A stretch of 64,000 bases of DNA from Flavobacterium tistrianum (GCF_003254545.1 NZ_QJRH01000072.1:186001-250000); one strand, 5' to 3'. Shown: positions 40,909 to 50,064, counted from the stretch's first letter. The notes: generated from the sequence alone by a model not told the origin. Program-made: numbers and translations.

Positions 40909-43497
40909 TTATATTTTTATAAATTTTTGAGAGGTTTCTCCGCTGCCAGCTTTTATTTTAATTAAATATAAACCTGATGCAAAAGAACTAACATCTATAG
41001 AATTATTTACATTTTCTTTTGTGTAAATCAATCTTCCTAACAAATCATAAATTTTTACAGAGTAGTTTGAATCTTGTAATGAGTTGATATTTAATGTGTT
41101 TTTTACTGGATTTGGCCATAGAGAAAATGATTTGTTTTCTTTGATAAAATCTTCGTTTGATAAGACAACTTCTGTTCCTTTTAGTTGAATTAAAGAAGTA
41201 GAATTAGTATTTCCTCTGTAAGAAGTAAAATCTCCACCTATTATTATTTTACCATTGGATTGCAGATTTATAGAATTAACAGACGTAGAAGAAGAATTAT
41301 CAAATTCTGAAGCTCTAGTGTCTATGCTTCCATCAGTATTTAAACGAATTAAGTGTACAGATTGGTACCCTTGGTAGCTATAAAAACTACCGCCAACTAT
41401 TATTTTTCCGTCTTTTGGCAAGGCTATAGATAAAACAGAATTACTAAATCCAGATCCAATGTTAAAGGAGCTGTCTTTGCTCCCATCAGCATTTAAACGA
41501 ATTATATAATTTTGATTTGCCCCTTGAAAGTAACTAAATTTACCACCAACAATTATTTTACCATCAGCTTGTACAACGATAGAATGAACATCGCCTATTG
41601 TATAAAGACTACCAAACCCAGTTCCAATATTAAAAGAACTGTCCTTACTTCCATCAGCATTTAATCGAACTAAATAGTTTTGACTAACTCCTTGGTAGTT
41701 TTTAAATTTACCACCAACAATCAGTTTACCATCACTTTGCAGAGCTACAGATAAAACAGGAGCATCAAATCCAGTTCCAATATTAAAGGAGGTATCTACA
41801 GATCCATTAGAATTTAAACGAATTAGATATCTAGAAACAACCCCTTGATATTCAGTTATATCACTTCCTACAATTATTTTTCCATCAGGTTGAACTACAA
41901 TTGAGTTAACACTGTCTGAGTCATCATAACGACGGACGAAACCACTTCCTGTGTTAAAAGAGGTATCTTTGCTTCCATCAGCATTTAAACGAATCAAGTT
42001 TTTTTGATTAATACCTTGATAGGCATTAAAGTAACCACCCACCATTATTTTTCCATCTGTTTGAATAGCTATAGATTTAATGATACCTTGAGTACCATTA
42101 TAAGAATAAAAAAAGCCGGAGCCAATATTGAAAGATTTATCGATGGAATTGTCCGTGTTAAAGCGTATAAGATTACTTTGAAGAGTTTGTTGATAATTAG
42201 TAAATTTACCACCAACTATTGTTTTTCCGTCGGTTTGTTGTGCAATTGCATAAACAGTATTGTTAAATCCATTTCCTGTTTCAAAAGTAGTATCTCTGCT
42301 TCCATCACTATTTATAGATAAAATATTATTTACGGTAATACCTTGGTAATCATCAAAATATCCTCCTGTAAATATTTTTCCATTTTGCTGCACAACAATA
42401 AAATTAATGCGATCTGTTTGTCCGTTTCCATAACCAGTTCCTATATCAAAAGAAGGATCTTTGGTTCCGTTAGAATTTAGACGAATCAAATGATTTTGAG
42501 AAATTCCTTTATAGTAAAGAAATGCACCCCCAACAATTATTTTACCATCAGGTTGTAAACCTAAAGCTGTTACAGAGGGAGCAAATCCAAACCCTGTTAA
42601 TATATCAAAAGTTTTGTCTCTTGAACCATCAGGATTTATTCGTACTATTCCATTTTGAGTATCATTAACATATCTCATAAAATAACCACCTGCTACAATT
42701 TTACCATCAGGTTGTAATACAACACTATTTACTGTAGCATCAAATCCTGAAGATACGTTAAAAGAAGCATCTTTACTTCCATCTGTATTCAAACGAATTA
42801 GAAGGTTTTGTGATAATCCCTGAAATTGAGTAAATTCTCCACCAACGATTATTTTTCCATCATTTTGTAAAACTATAGTTTTTACAGTAGAATTAAAACC
42901 GATTCCAATATCAAATGAAGTATCTTTAGTTCCATCAGCATTAAGACGTATCAAATATTTAGTAGCGATTCCTTGATAACCTAAAAATCCTCCTCCAACT
43001 AAAATTTTACCATCGTTTTGTTTTACCATGGTAAGTACGGTAGAACCGCCATTTGGATTATCCATAAAACCAGTTCCGCAATTAAATGTAGCATCTTTGC
43101 TTCCGTCTGAATTTAAACGAATTATATAATTTTGAGATAATCCTTGAAATTTTGTAAAAACACCTCCCAGAATCATTTTTCCATCATCTTGCAGAATGAT
43201 AGAAGATATATAATTAGAGTACATTGAGTTACTAAAACCAGAACCAGTACTAAAACTTGTATCTTTTGTACCGTCTGGATTCAAACGAATTAAATTATTT
43301 GAAGAATTGTCTCCTCTATAAGAGCTAAAGGCACCTCCTACTAATATTTTTCCATCTGGTTGTGTAGCTGTACAAAAAACATTGCCATTTGAGAATCCCG
43401 GATACGATCCATATTCATGTTCAACATCAATTGAATTTTGGGCATCAATTGTTAAGAATTGTAAAAAGAAAAGTAAAAAGTGTAGAGTTTTTTTCAT
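40909..43497 (-). CDS. T9SS-secreted delta-60 repeat protein
   Basis: 862 residues from the ATG at 43497 (MKKTLHFLLFFLQFLTIDAQ is a clean signal peptide; the ATG at 43503 adds two residues). The body is about 14 repeats of about 50-55 residues with the recurring pattern QPDGKI(I/L)VGG-F-x-YQG-N-LIRLN-DGSKD-SFNIG-GF. This is the delta-60 (beta-propeller-like) repeat. The last about 85 residues (WPNPVKNTLNINS, ASGLYLIKI) are the T9SS type A C-terminal sorting domain, so the protein is exported and released or attached at the cell surface by the Por system. Probable role: adhesion or a repeat scaffold; substrate unknown. Confidence 0.9.
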   Translation of the reverse strand: MKKTLHFLLFFLQFLTIDAQNSIDVEHEYGSYPGFSNGNVFCTATQPDGKILVGGAFSSYRGDNSSNNLIRLNPDGTKDTSFSTGSGFSNSMYSNYISSIILQDDGKMILGGVFTKFQGLSQNYIIRLNSDGSKDATFNCGTGFMDNPNGGSTVLTMVKQNDGKILVGGGFLGYQGIATKYLIRLNADGTKDTSFDIGIGFNSTVKTIVLQNDGKIIVGGEFTQFQGLSQNLLIRLNTDGSKDASFNVSSGFDATVNSVVLQPDGKIVAGGYFMRYVNDTQNGIVRINPDGSRDKTFDILTGFGFAPSVTALGLQPDGKIIVGGAFLYYKGISQNHLIRLNSNGTKDPSFDIGTGYGNGQTDRINFIVVQQNGKIFTGGYFDDYQGITVNNILSINSDGSRDTTFETGNGFNNTVYAIAQQTDGKTIVGGKFTNYQQTLQSNLIRFNTDNSIDKSFNIGSGFFYSYNGTQGIIKSIAIQTDGKIMVGGYFNAYQGINQKNLIRLNADGSKDTSFNTGSGFVRRYDDSDSVNSIVVQPDGKIIVGSDITEYQGVVSRYLIRLNSNGSVDTSFNIGTGFDAPVLSVALQSDGKLIVGGKFKNYQGVSQNYLVRLNADGSKDSSFNIGTGFGSLYTIGDVHSIVVQADGKIIVGGKFSYFQGANQNYIIRLNADGSKDSSFNIGSGFSNSVLSIALPKDGKIIVGGSFYSYQGYQSVHLIRLNTDGSIDTRASEFDNSSSTSVNSINLQSNGKIIIGGDFTSYRGNTNSTSLIQLKGTEVVLSNEDFIKENKSFSLWPNPVKNTLNINSLQDSNYSVKIYDLLGRLIYTKENVNNSIDVSSFASGLYLIKIKAGSGETSQKFIKI

Positions 43498-43513
43498 ATA
43501 CATAAGTTTGCGT

Positions 43514-43521
43514 CAAATATA
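43514..43521 (-). promoter_or_regulatory. -7 element of the delta-60 gene
   Basis: On the minus strand TATATTTG (TAnnTTTG) ends 10 nt before the ATG at 43503 and 16 nt before that at 43497. The leader is very short. Confidence 0.55.
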
Positions 43522-43565
43522 TAGAAATTTTCTCTCAGAAAATTTAGCGAAATTTATAAGCAAAA

Positions 43566-43598
43566 AAAATCCCAGACTACATTGTAATCTGGGATTTT
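43566..43598 (-). terminator. tatA terminator
   Basis: AAAATCCCAGA pairs with TCTGGGATTTT across the loop, right after the tatA stop at 43615, with an A-run on its left for the leftward transcript. Confidence 0.85.
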
Positions 43599-43614
43599 AA
43601 TTTTTTCGAATTTC

Positions 43615-43794
43615 TTATTTTGTTTCTTCTTCTTGTTTTTTAGAAGCAGCAGGTTGATCGTCTTTAGCAGCGTTTTTAAATTCCTTAATTCCACTTCCTA
43701 AACCTTTCATTAATTCTGGAATTTTTTTACCTCCAAAAAGTAATATCACAATACCTACGATAACAAGGATTTCTGTAAGACCTAATCTTCCCAT
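43615..43794 (-). CDS. tatA: Sec-independent protein translocase subunit TatA
   Basis: 59 residues. The start MGRLGLTEILVIVGIVILLF, then GGKKIPELMKGLGSGIKEF, is the TatA/E signature: a short periplasmic N-terminus, one membrane helix (residues about 7-22), the FGxKKIPE hinge, an amphipathic helix, and a soluble tail that is acidic and Lys/Gln-rich (KDDQPAASKKQEEETK). With TatC it forms the pore for folded proteins carrying twin-arginine signals. No tatC is in the window. A -7 promoter element lies 48 bp upstream. Confidence 0.9.
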   Translation of the reverse strand: MGRLGLTEILVIVGIVILLFGGKKIPELMKGLGSGIKEFKNAAKDDQPAASKKQEEETK

Positions 43795-43842
43795 GACTAA
43801 TATATTTAATGCCGAAGCAAATTGTTTTTCTTAATTATTCCG

Positions 43843-43850
43843 CAAAGGTA
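43843..43850 (-). promoter_or_regulatory. -7 element of the tatA promoter
   Basis: On the minus strand TACCTTTG matches TAnnTTTG; about 48 bp upstream of the tatA ATG. Confidence 0.6.
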
Positions 43851-43981
43851 TATAGAAATATACGAAATAGAAGTATTTTTAGTTTAAAATATTCGTATTA
43901 GACCGCGTTAAATATTTTATAAAATCGTAAATTATAGATCTTCATGAAATTTTTCGACTAAATATCATGATGATTAATTAT

Positions 43982-43989
43982 TATATTTG
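43982..43989 (+). promoter_or_regulatory. -7 element before the M23-like gene
   Basis: TATATTTG fits TAnnTTTG, 18 bp before the ATG at 44008; the leader also contains AAGGA. Confidence 0.5.
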
Positions 43990-44007
43990 CTAGAATAAAG
44001 AAGGATA

Positions 44008-44514
44008 ATGACTCAAAAAAAGAAAAAGAATTTTAGAAAAAAACTGTTCATTAAAAACCGTTTAGTAATTTTAAATGAAGACACTTTTGAAGAAATATTT
44101 TCTTTTAGGCTTACTTTAATGAATGTCTTTGTAACGTTTACTTTAGGAGGAATATTTCTAATTTTGGTTACTACTTTCATTATCGCTTTTACGCCCCTTC
44201 GCGAATTTATTCCTGGGTATTCGTCAACAGAATTAAAACGAAACGCTACAAGGCTGGCAATAAAATCAGATTCTTTAGAAACGGCTTTGAAACAAAATGA
44301 AATCTATATAAAAGGGATTCAGAAAGTTTTGAAGGGGGAACTAGAATATTCAAAATTTAATAAAGATTCTATATTAGCAGAATCTGTTGAAGATGCTTCA
44401 GACTTAAATATGAAAGCATCTGATGCTGAAATAAAACTGAGAGAAGATGTCGCTGAAACAGAAAAAGAACTGAAAGCTAAATCTCAAGACAAAAAGAAAA
44501 GTGACAAAAAATAA
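44008..44514 (+). CDS. Membrane protein resembling the N-terminus of M23 peptidases
   Basis: 168 residues. A basic N-terminus precedes EEIFSFRLTLMNVFVTF and a membrane helix (about residues 33-58). A periplasmic part follows, starting FTPLREFIPGYSSTELKRNATRLAIKSDSLETAL, then Lys/Glu-rich helices and a basic end. The membrane and juxtamembrane portion resembles that of membrane-anchored M23-family metallopeptidases of Bacteroidota. No peptidase domain is present here: there is no HxxxD or HxH motif. It may be a free-standing anchor or regulator. It is followed by the GH3 gene after 11 bp, probably the same transcript. Confidence 0.65.
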   Translation: MTQKKKKNFRKKLFIKNRLVILNEDTFEEIFSFRLTLMNVFVTFTLGGIFLILVTTFIIAFTPLREFIPGYSSTELKRNATRLAIKSDSLETALKQNEIYIKGIQKVLKGELEYSKFNKDSILAESVEDASDLNMKASDAEIKLREDVAETEKELKAKSQDKKKSDKK

Positions 44515-44525
44515 TACCACTGAAA

Positions 44526-46013
44526 ATGTCAATTAAGTCAATTGCGGCGAAAATTTTTGCCCGAAAAATATACAAACAAACTCTTAGATGGGCCGAAAAA
44601 CCTGTTGAAACGCAACAAAAGGTTTTTAAAAGTCTAATAGAAAATGCTCAAAACACTGAATTTGGAAAAGATCATCATTTCAATCAAATAAAAACTTTTG
44701 AGGATTTCCAAAAACAAGTTCCTGTAAGGGATTATGAAGATTTAAAACCTTATGTTGAAAAGGTTGTAAAAGGCGAAGCGGATATTCTTTGGAAAGGAAA
44801 ACCATTATATTTTGCTAAAACTTCAGGAACAACTTCAGGAGCAAAATTTATTCCGCTCACCAAAGAATCGATGCCATATCATATTGAAGCGGCTCGAAAT
44901 GCAATTCTTCATTATATTAACGAGACAGGAAACGCCGATTTTGTTGACGGAAAAATGATTTTTTTGCAAGGAAGTCCAATTCTAACTGAAAAGTACGGAA
45001 TTAAATTTGGGAGACTTTCTGGAATTGTAGCGCATTTTGTTCCTAAATATCTGCAGAAAAACAGAATGCCATCTTGGGAAACCAATTGTATAGAAGATTG
45101 GGAAACTAAAGTAGATGCTATTGTGGACGAAACTATAAAAGAAGATATGTCGGTTATCTCAGGAATTCCGTCTTGGGTTCAGATGTATTTTGAGCGTTTA
45201 CAGCAAAAAAGCGGTGGCAAAAAGATTAGCGAAATATTCAAAAACTTTAATTTGTTTATCTACGGAGGAGTAAATTATGAACCTTATCGCGCCAAGTTCG
45301 AACAAATGATTGGCAAAAAGGTAGATAGTATAGAATTGTTTCCTGCTTCTGAAGGTTTTTTTGCATACCAAGATTCGCAGAAAGAAAAAGGAATGTTGCT
45401 ACTTTTGAATTCTGGAATTTTCTATGAGTTTATAAAAGCAGACGAATTCTTTAACGAAAACCCGAAAGTATATACAATTGGTGAAGTTGAGGTAGGAGTA
45501 AACTATGTTTTTATTATTTCTACCAATGCAGGGCTTTGGCGTTATAATATTGGAGATACTGTTCAATTTACTTCTTTGGCACCGTATCGTGTTATAGTTT
45601 CTGGACGTATTAAACATTATATTTCGGCTTTTGGTGAGCACGTAATTGCTAATGAAGTCGAAAATGCGATGAAAGATGCTGTAAATTCTACCAATATTGT
45701 AATAAACGAGTTTACAGTAGCACCGCAAATTACACCTGCCAGCGGTTTACCCTATCATGAATGGCTGATTGAATTTGAAAAAGAACCAGAAAACATGGAA
45801 GCTTTTGCGGAAACAATCGATAATTCAATGCGAAAACAAAACATTTATTACGACGATTTAATTACAGGGAATGTTTTAAGAAAAGTAGTGATTACGAAAG
45901 TTTCTAAAAACGGATTCCAAGATTACATGAAATCACAAGGAAAACTAGGCGGACAGAATAAAATTCCGAGATTGTCAAATGATAGAAATATAGCGGATAA
46001 TCTTACAAAATAA
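44526..46013 (+). CDS. GH3 family acyl-adenylate-forming enzyme
   Basis: 495 residues. The conserved AKTSGTTSGAKFIPLT (residues 97-112) is the nucleotide-binding motif of the GH3 auxin-responsive-promoter family. SEGFFAYQD and the YRVIVSGRIKHYISAFGEHV segments are the other family motifs. Plant members conjugate amino acids to plant hormones; bacterial members are also acyl-adenylating and probably make amide bonds, substrate unknown. It follows a membrane protein gene by 11 bp and precedes the RAYT remnant. Confidence 0.88.
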   Translation: MSIKSIAAKIFARKIYKQTLRWAEKPVETQQKVFKSLIENAQNTEFGKDHHFNQIKTFEDFQKQVPVRDYEDLKPYVEKVVKGEADILWKGKPLYFAKTSGTTSGAKFIPLTKESMPYHIEAARNAILHYINETGNADFVDGKMIFLQGSPILTEKYGIKFGRLSGIVAHFVPKYLQKNRMPSWETNCIEDWETKVDAIVDETIKEDMSVISGIPSWVQMYFERLQQKSGGKKISEIFKNFNLFIYGGVNYEPYRAKFEQMIGKKVDSIELFPASEGFFAYQDSQKEKGMLLLLNSGIFYEFIKADEFFNENPKVYTIGEVEVGVNYVFIISTNAGLWRYNIGDTVQFTSLAPYRVIVSGRIKHYISAFGEHVIANEVENAMKDAVNSTNIVINEFTVAPQITPASGLPYHEWLIEFEKEPENMEAFAETIDNSMRKQNIYYDDLITGNVLRKVVITKVSKNGFQDYMKSQGKLGGQNKIPRLSNDRNIADNLTK

Positions 46014-46081
46014 AATAATATTTCCAAGATAAAGCAGTTATTTATTCATATGAATTAGGATGAATAAGTAAATGAAATTAA

Positions 46082-46672
46082 ATGAGTCAAGGAAAGTTTC
46101 AAAATAAATATCGTATTTCTTCAATAAGAGCGCAATGGTGGGATTATGGTTGGAATGGAGCGTATTTTATAACAATTTGTACACAGGACAGAAAACATTA
46201 TTTTTGAGAAATTCAAAATAATAAAATGGTTTTATCAGAGGTTGGTATTATTGCCGATATATTGTGGCATCAAATACCCATACACCATAAAAACGTTGAA
46301 TTGGGTGATTTTGTGGTTATGCCAAATCATATTCACGGAATTTTGATTATCGATAAACAATTGGATAATGCGAATATTGTAAATACAGGGGGCGTAGATA
46401 CAGGGCATGCCCTGTATCTACCATCATCATCACCAGGTTCGAAACGTTTTCAAAACATTGGAAAAAATACCATTTCGTCAATTGTTGGATCATATAAATC
46501 TGCGGTAACCAAACATGCCAATAGATTAGGATATCCGCATGAATGGCAAAAATTATTTTATGATAATATTATTAGAGACAATAATCAATATCAAAGAATT
46601 TCCGATTATATTGTCTCAAATCCAGAAAATTGGACAAAGGATAAATTTAAAACAGAAAATAAATCAAAATGA
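46082..46672 (+). pseudogene. REP-associated tyrosine transposase (RAYT), interrupted
   Basis: One continuous frame of 197 codons (counting the stop) is broken by a single in-frame TGA at 46205-46207, codon 42. The N-terminal part reads MSQGKFQNKYRISSIRAQWW and ends CTQDRKHYF before the stop; the same frame then resumes as EIQNNKMVLSEVG. The HUH element is PNHIHGILII and the C-terminal helix holds the tyrosine (YQRISDYIVSNPENW). The TGA stands where relatives usually have Gly (HYFGEI), so a G-to-T change in GGA is the simplest cause. A restart at the ATG 46226 would yield 148 residues lacking the first strand. It contains and adjoins REP-like palindromes. Confidence 0.8.
46394..46421. repeat. 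28-bp perfect palindrome (REP-like), copy 1
   Basis: Starts GTAGATACAGGGCA and continues as its exact complement to 46421, with no loop. The GTAG tetranucleotide at the 5' edge is the RAYT-recognised type. It lies inside the transposase frame. Confidence 0.75.
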
Positions 46673-46695
46673 TTTAAAAAAAATGATATTGTGGT

Positions 46696-46713
46696 TACAA
46701 GGCATGCCTTGTA
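46696..46713. repeat. Related palindrome, copy 2
   Basis: TACAAGGCATGCCTTGTA, preceded by GTGGT and followed by TTTCCCTAC, just after the transposase frame. It is the same palindrome as copy 1 with GGG/CCC changed to AGG/CCT. Confidence 0.65.
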
Positions 46714-46747
46714 TTTCCCTACATTTGAGTTTACAAAATTAAATAGC

Positions 46748-48427
46748 ATGAAAGAAACCAAACATATATCAAGATCTAGAGCGCAAGAATCTTCTGCGGC
46801 GATAGAAAAAATGTACATTACAATGCGCCATTTATTCAACCGTGGTTTTTATAAACCAATGGGAGTTTCTGGTGACAGTTTACGTGAATCATTACTGGCT
46901 TTACGTCCAGAAATTTATGGAAATATTGCCGAAGAAAAAGTCGAATTAAATGGACTTTTGTACGTTATAGAGCGTCTTCCGATTGGAATTGAGCAATGCC
47001 GTTTTATCAATTTAACTTCAGATGAAGGATATTCTAAATCGCATTTCCAGCCGATTGTTCCTCCAAAAAGAAGAAGAAATTGTTATAGAATTGACGAAGA
47101 ACAAATGAATGTCGAAATCACACGCGGACGTTCAGACATTTATGATATCCTGACACATTTAACGTTCATTTTTATTGAATCTCATAAAATCAAAAATAGA
47201 GTTTTAATTGACGATGGAGGAGAGGTTTCGCGCGATTGGCAGAAACTGGAGCAATCTGTGATGCAAACCAAAAAGCTGACGCAGATTGAGAAAGAAAAAG
47301 CCATTTCTCACGTTGCAAATATTCTAGCGAGAACTTTTGAAGAAGTTTTAGATATTTACGATGCTTTTGGTTCAGAATCTGCGCCAGACCGTTTCCTTCA
47401 TGTTATTTACTGGTTAGGAAAACTGGCGATTGAAGAAATTGTTGAAAACAACAAACGTACGATAACTTTTAGTCCAGTTTTACGTGAGCGTCTTGGACAT
47501 CATATTCACGGAGAAATCTGGGCTACAAACATCAAAGAAGTTCTTAAAGCAAACGATTTGCTGAAAAGACCAATTCATGTCATTAGTGCCAATATGCACA
47601 GTGTGATGAATTCGATTTTTGCAACGCCATTGTTAAAAACAAAATACAAAGGAAAAACAGATTTCTTTATTTATGAAGAATTAAGCGGTTCAGGTTCAAA
47701 AGAAATTAGAGGTCAGGTCGAAGAATTGGCTTTAAAAAACGGAATGATTTCTTTACCAGATTGTTCAGGAACGAATATCGACGTTCAAATTTTTGATACA
47801 GCTAAAATTGACTGGTCAAAAACAGCTTTTTCGCATGCTAATGTAGGTGAAGAAAAACCAGTTATAATCGTAATGGATTATGCCTTTGGAGAGCAAGCTT
47901 ACGAGACTATTGACGAGCTTTTGAAACCATTTAAAAAAGAAACTTTACTAAATGTAAAATCGGTTTCGATTATGGGTAAAGCTGGAATTCTGGAAGGCGG
48001 AAAAGGAGATATTATGATCCCTACAGCACATATAAACGAAGGAACAGCTGATAATTATTTCTTCGAAAACGAACTTACAGGCGCAATGTTTGAAGGAAAT
48101 GATATTGACATTTATGAAGGCGCAATGGTTACCGTTCTTGGAACTTCGTTACAAAATAGAGATTTACTGAAATTCTTCCACGAATCGACTTGGGGTGTAA
48201 TTGGTCTAGAAATGGAAGGATCTTATTATCAAAAAGCCATTCAGTCAGCATCTAAAATTAGAAAAAGCGTGCCGCATGATATTAAAGTTCGTTATGCTTA
48301 TTATGCTTCGGATAATCCTTTGGAAACTGGAAGCACACTAGCTTCAGGCGGATTGGGAACAACTGGTGTAAAACCAACTTATTTGATTACTATTAAGATT
48401 TTAGAACAGATTTTCAATATTAAATAA
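46748..48427 (+). CDS. Nucleoside phosphorylase-superfamily protein (AMP nucleosidase-like)
   Basis: 559 residues from the ATG at 46748 (MKETKHISRSRAQES); a GTG at 46691 in frame falls on the REP-like palindrome and is rejected. The N-terminal half is specific to this family. The C-terminal half (about residues 430-555) is of the PNP/UDP phosphorylase type: SVSIMGKAGILEGGKGDIMIPTAHINEG, TVLGTSL, and WGVIGLEMEGSYYQKAI, with the typical GxEMEG. I recall a Bacteroidota family (DUF6909-like, sometimes called AMP nucleosidase) with this organisation. Hydrolysis of AMP to adenine and ribose-5-phosphate is plausible but unproven. It is followed after 6 bp by the Wzz-like gene. Confidence 0.7.
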   Translation: MKETKHISRSRAQESSAAIEKMYITMRHLFNRGFYKPMGVSGDSLRESLLALRPEIYGNIAEEKVELNGLLYVIERLPIGIEQCRFINLTSDEGYSKSHFQPIVPPKRRRNCYRIDEEQMNVEITRGRSDIYDILTHLTFIFIESHKIKNRVLIDDGGEVSRDWQKLEQSVMQTKKLTQIEKEKAISHVANILARTFEEVLDIYDAFGSESAPDRFLHVIYWLGKLAIEEIVENNKRTITFSPVLRERLGHHIHGEIWATNIKEVLKANDLLKRPIHVISANMHSVMNSIFATPLLKTKYKGKTDFFIYEELSGSGSKEIRGQVEELALKNGMISLPDCSGTNIDVQIFDTAKIDWSKTAFSHANVGEEKPVIIVMDYAFGEQAYETIDELLKPFKKETLLNVKSVSIMGKAGILEGGKGDIMIPTAHINEGTADNYFFENELTGAMFEGNDIDIYEGAMVTVLGTSLQNRDLLKFFHESTWGVIGLEMEGSYYQKAIQSASKIRKSVPHDIKVRYAYYASDNPLETGSTLASGGLGTTGVKPTYLITIKILEQIFNIK

Positions 48428-48433
48428 TAGTAA

Positions 48434-49429
48434 ATGAGTACAAAAGTACCGCAGAATATAGAAGATCAAGAGATTGATATCGTTCAGGTTTCAAAAAGTA
48501 TTGGTAATTTTTTTAATAGAATTAATGCTAGTATTTTTCGTTTAATTCAATTCTTTATTCGTAATTGGATTATCGTTCTGCTTTTAGTTTTAATTGGTTT
48601 TGGTTTGGGATTATTGCTAGATATGACCCAAAAAAAATACAACCATGAAATTATTGTGGCTCCAAATTTTGATAGTACAGATTATTTGTATGCAAAAATT
48701 GGTTTAATCTACTCTAAAGTTAAAGAAGGCGATACTCTTTTCTTAAAAAATACAGTTGGAATTCAGTATCCTGAAAGTCTTAAATCTATTGAAATTAGGC
48801 CAATATCTGATGTTTATAAATTGATTGAGAATAAACCGGAGAATTTTGAATTGATTAAGTTGATGGCAGATAATGGGGATATCAAAAAGATTATTGAGGA
48901 TAATCTAACCAGTAAAAATTATCGATATCATAGAATTTCAATTACTACAGATGAATTAACTAATAATAAAAAAGTTACTGAACCTCTTATGAATTTTTTA
49001 AATAAAACAGAATTCTATAAAAAAGTTCAGGAAGCAAGATTGGTTAATGTTAAAGAGAAAATGAAACAAAATGATTCTATTATTTCTCAGATTGACGGAA
49101 TCTTAAAAGAATTTTCTAATACTGCAAATAGCTCTCAAAAAAGCAACAGTTTGGTTTATTATAATGAGAATACGCAGCTTAATGAGGTTCTTAAAACGAA
49201 AGGCGATTTAATTAATGAACAAGGTTATCATAGAGTTGAATTAATAGGTTATGATAAAATTATAAAAGATATCAGTACAACATTAAACATTGAAAAAGAA
49301 GGTTTCTTTTATGGACACAAGAAACTAATATTTCCTGTTCTATTTGTTTTTCTTTACATTTTACTGCATTTCTTTAAAGCCTTTTACAGAAAACAAAAGT
49401 TATTAATTGTAGAGAAAACAAATATTTAA
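48434..49429 (+). CDS. Wzz-type polysaccharide chain-length determinant
   Basis: 331 residues with two membrane helices at about residues 45-63 and 296-313, enclosing a large periplasmic domain with coiled-coil character (for example KVQEARLVNVKEKMKQNDSIISQIDGIL). This is the polysaccharide co-polymerase topology; the C-terminal tail is short and basic, with no tyrosine-kinase domain. It likely sets O-antigen or capsule chain length. It opens the surface-polysaccharide locus, six bases after the preceding nucleoside phosphorylase-like gene. The missing kinase sets it apart from Wzc. Confidence 0.7.
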   Translation: MSTKVPQNIEDQEIDIVQVSKSIGNFFNRINASIFRLIQFFIRNWIIVLLLVLIGFGLGLLLDMTQKKYNHEIIVAPNFDSTDYLYAKIGLIYSKVKEGDTLFLKNTVGIQYPESLKSIEIRPISDVYKLIENKPENFELIKLMADNGDIKKIIEDNLTSKNYRYHRISITTDELTNNKKVTEPLMNFLNKTEFYKKVQEARLVNVKEKMKQNDSIISQIDGILKEFSNTANSSQKSNSLVYYNENTQLNEVLKTKGDLINEQGYHRVELIGYDKIIKDISTTLNIEKEGFFYGHKKLIFPVLFVFLYILLHFFKAFYRKQKLLIVEKTNI

Positions 49430-49501
49430 AAATATAACAACAGTATTTATTGAGATAAGATTGTATAAAGATTAAAAACCAAATTAGCCCAAAAATTTAA
49501 A

Positions 49502-50056
49502 ATGAAAACAAAACTATTTTTTGCAAGTTTGATTTTACTTGTAACATTTACTTCATGTAAGAAAGAAGCAGATCAAAAACAAGATGAGGTTAAACCAGCT
49601 GAAGTTGAAGCAAAAAACAATAATTTCCAGGTGACACTGACAGCAACAGTAAAAACAGACGATCATTTTCAGTTGTATTACAGCCAAGATGCTTATGAGG
49701 TTCCGTACAAGGAAGAAAATTCAGTTTGGACAGAAGTAAAAGCAAATGAAAATCCGCAGGACATTGTTTTTAATCTTCCTGAAGATGTAATTCCAAACTA
49801 TATCAGAATTGATCTTGGAACAAATGAAGGACAGAAGGAAATCATTATTAAAAACTTTAGAATGAAGTATTACAGTAAAAGTTTTGAAGCCAAAGATTCA
49901 TTATTTTTCAATTACTTTATTCCAAATGACTGCGTAAAAATTGTAGACAAGAAAAACTCAATTGTGCAAAACTTCAAAACAAAAGAAGGAAAATACGATC
50001 CGTTATTTTATTCAGAAAAAGCACTTTACGATCAAATTCAATTAATCGTAAAATAA
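49502..50056 (+). CDS. Lipoprotein of unknown function
   Basis: 184 residues. The signal MKTKLFFASLILLVTFTSC has a lipobox ending at Cys 19, so the mature protein is a lipoprotein. A Lys/Glu-rich linker precedes a beta-rich globular domain: FQVTLTATVKTDDHFQLYYSQDAYEVPY, DIVFNLPEDVIPNYIRIDLGTNEGQKEI and KNFRMKYYSK. I do not recognise the family. It sits inside the polysaccharide locus behind the Wzz-like gene and has its own terminator, so it may be a separate surface or periplasmic protein of the export machine. Confidence 0.75.
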   Translation: MKTKLFFASLILLVTFTSCKKEADQKQDEVKPAEVEAKNNNFQVTLTATVKTDDHFQLYYSQDAYEVPYKEENSVWTEVKANENPQDIVFNLPEDVIPNYIRIDLGTNEGQKEIIIKNFRMKYYSKSFEAKDSLFFNYFIPNDCVKIVDKKNSIVQNFKTKEGKYDPLFYSEKALYDQIQLIVK

Positions 50057-50064
50057 TATTTAAG

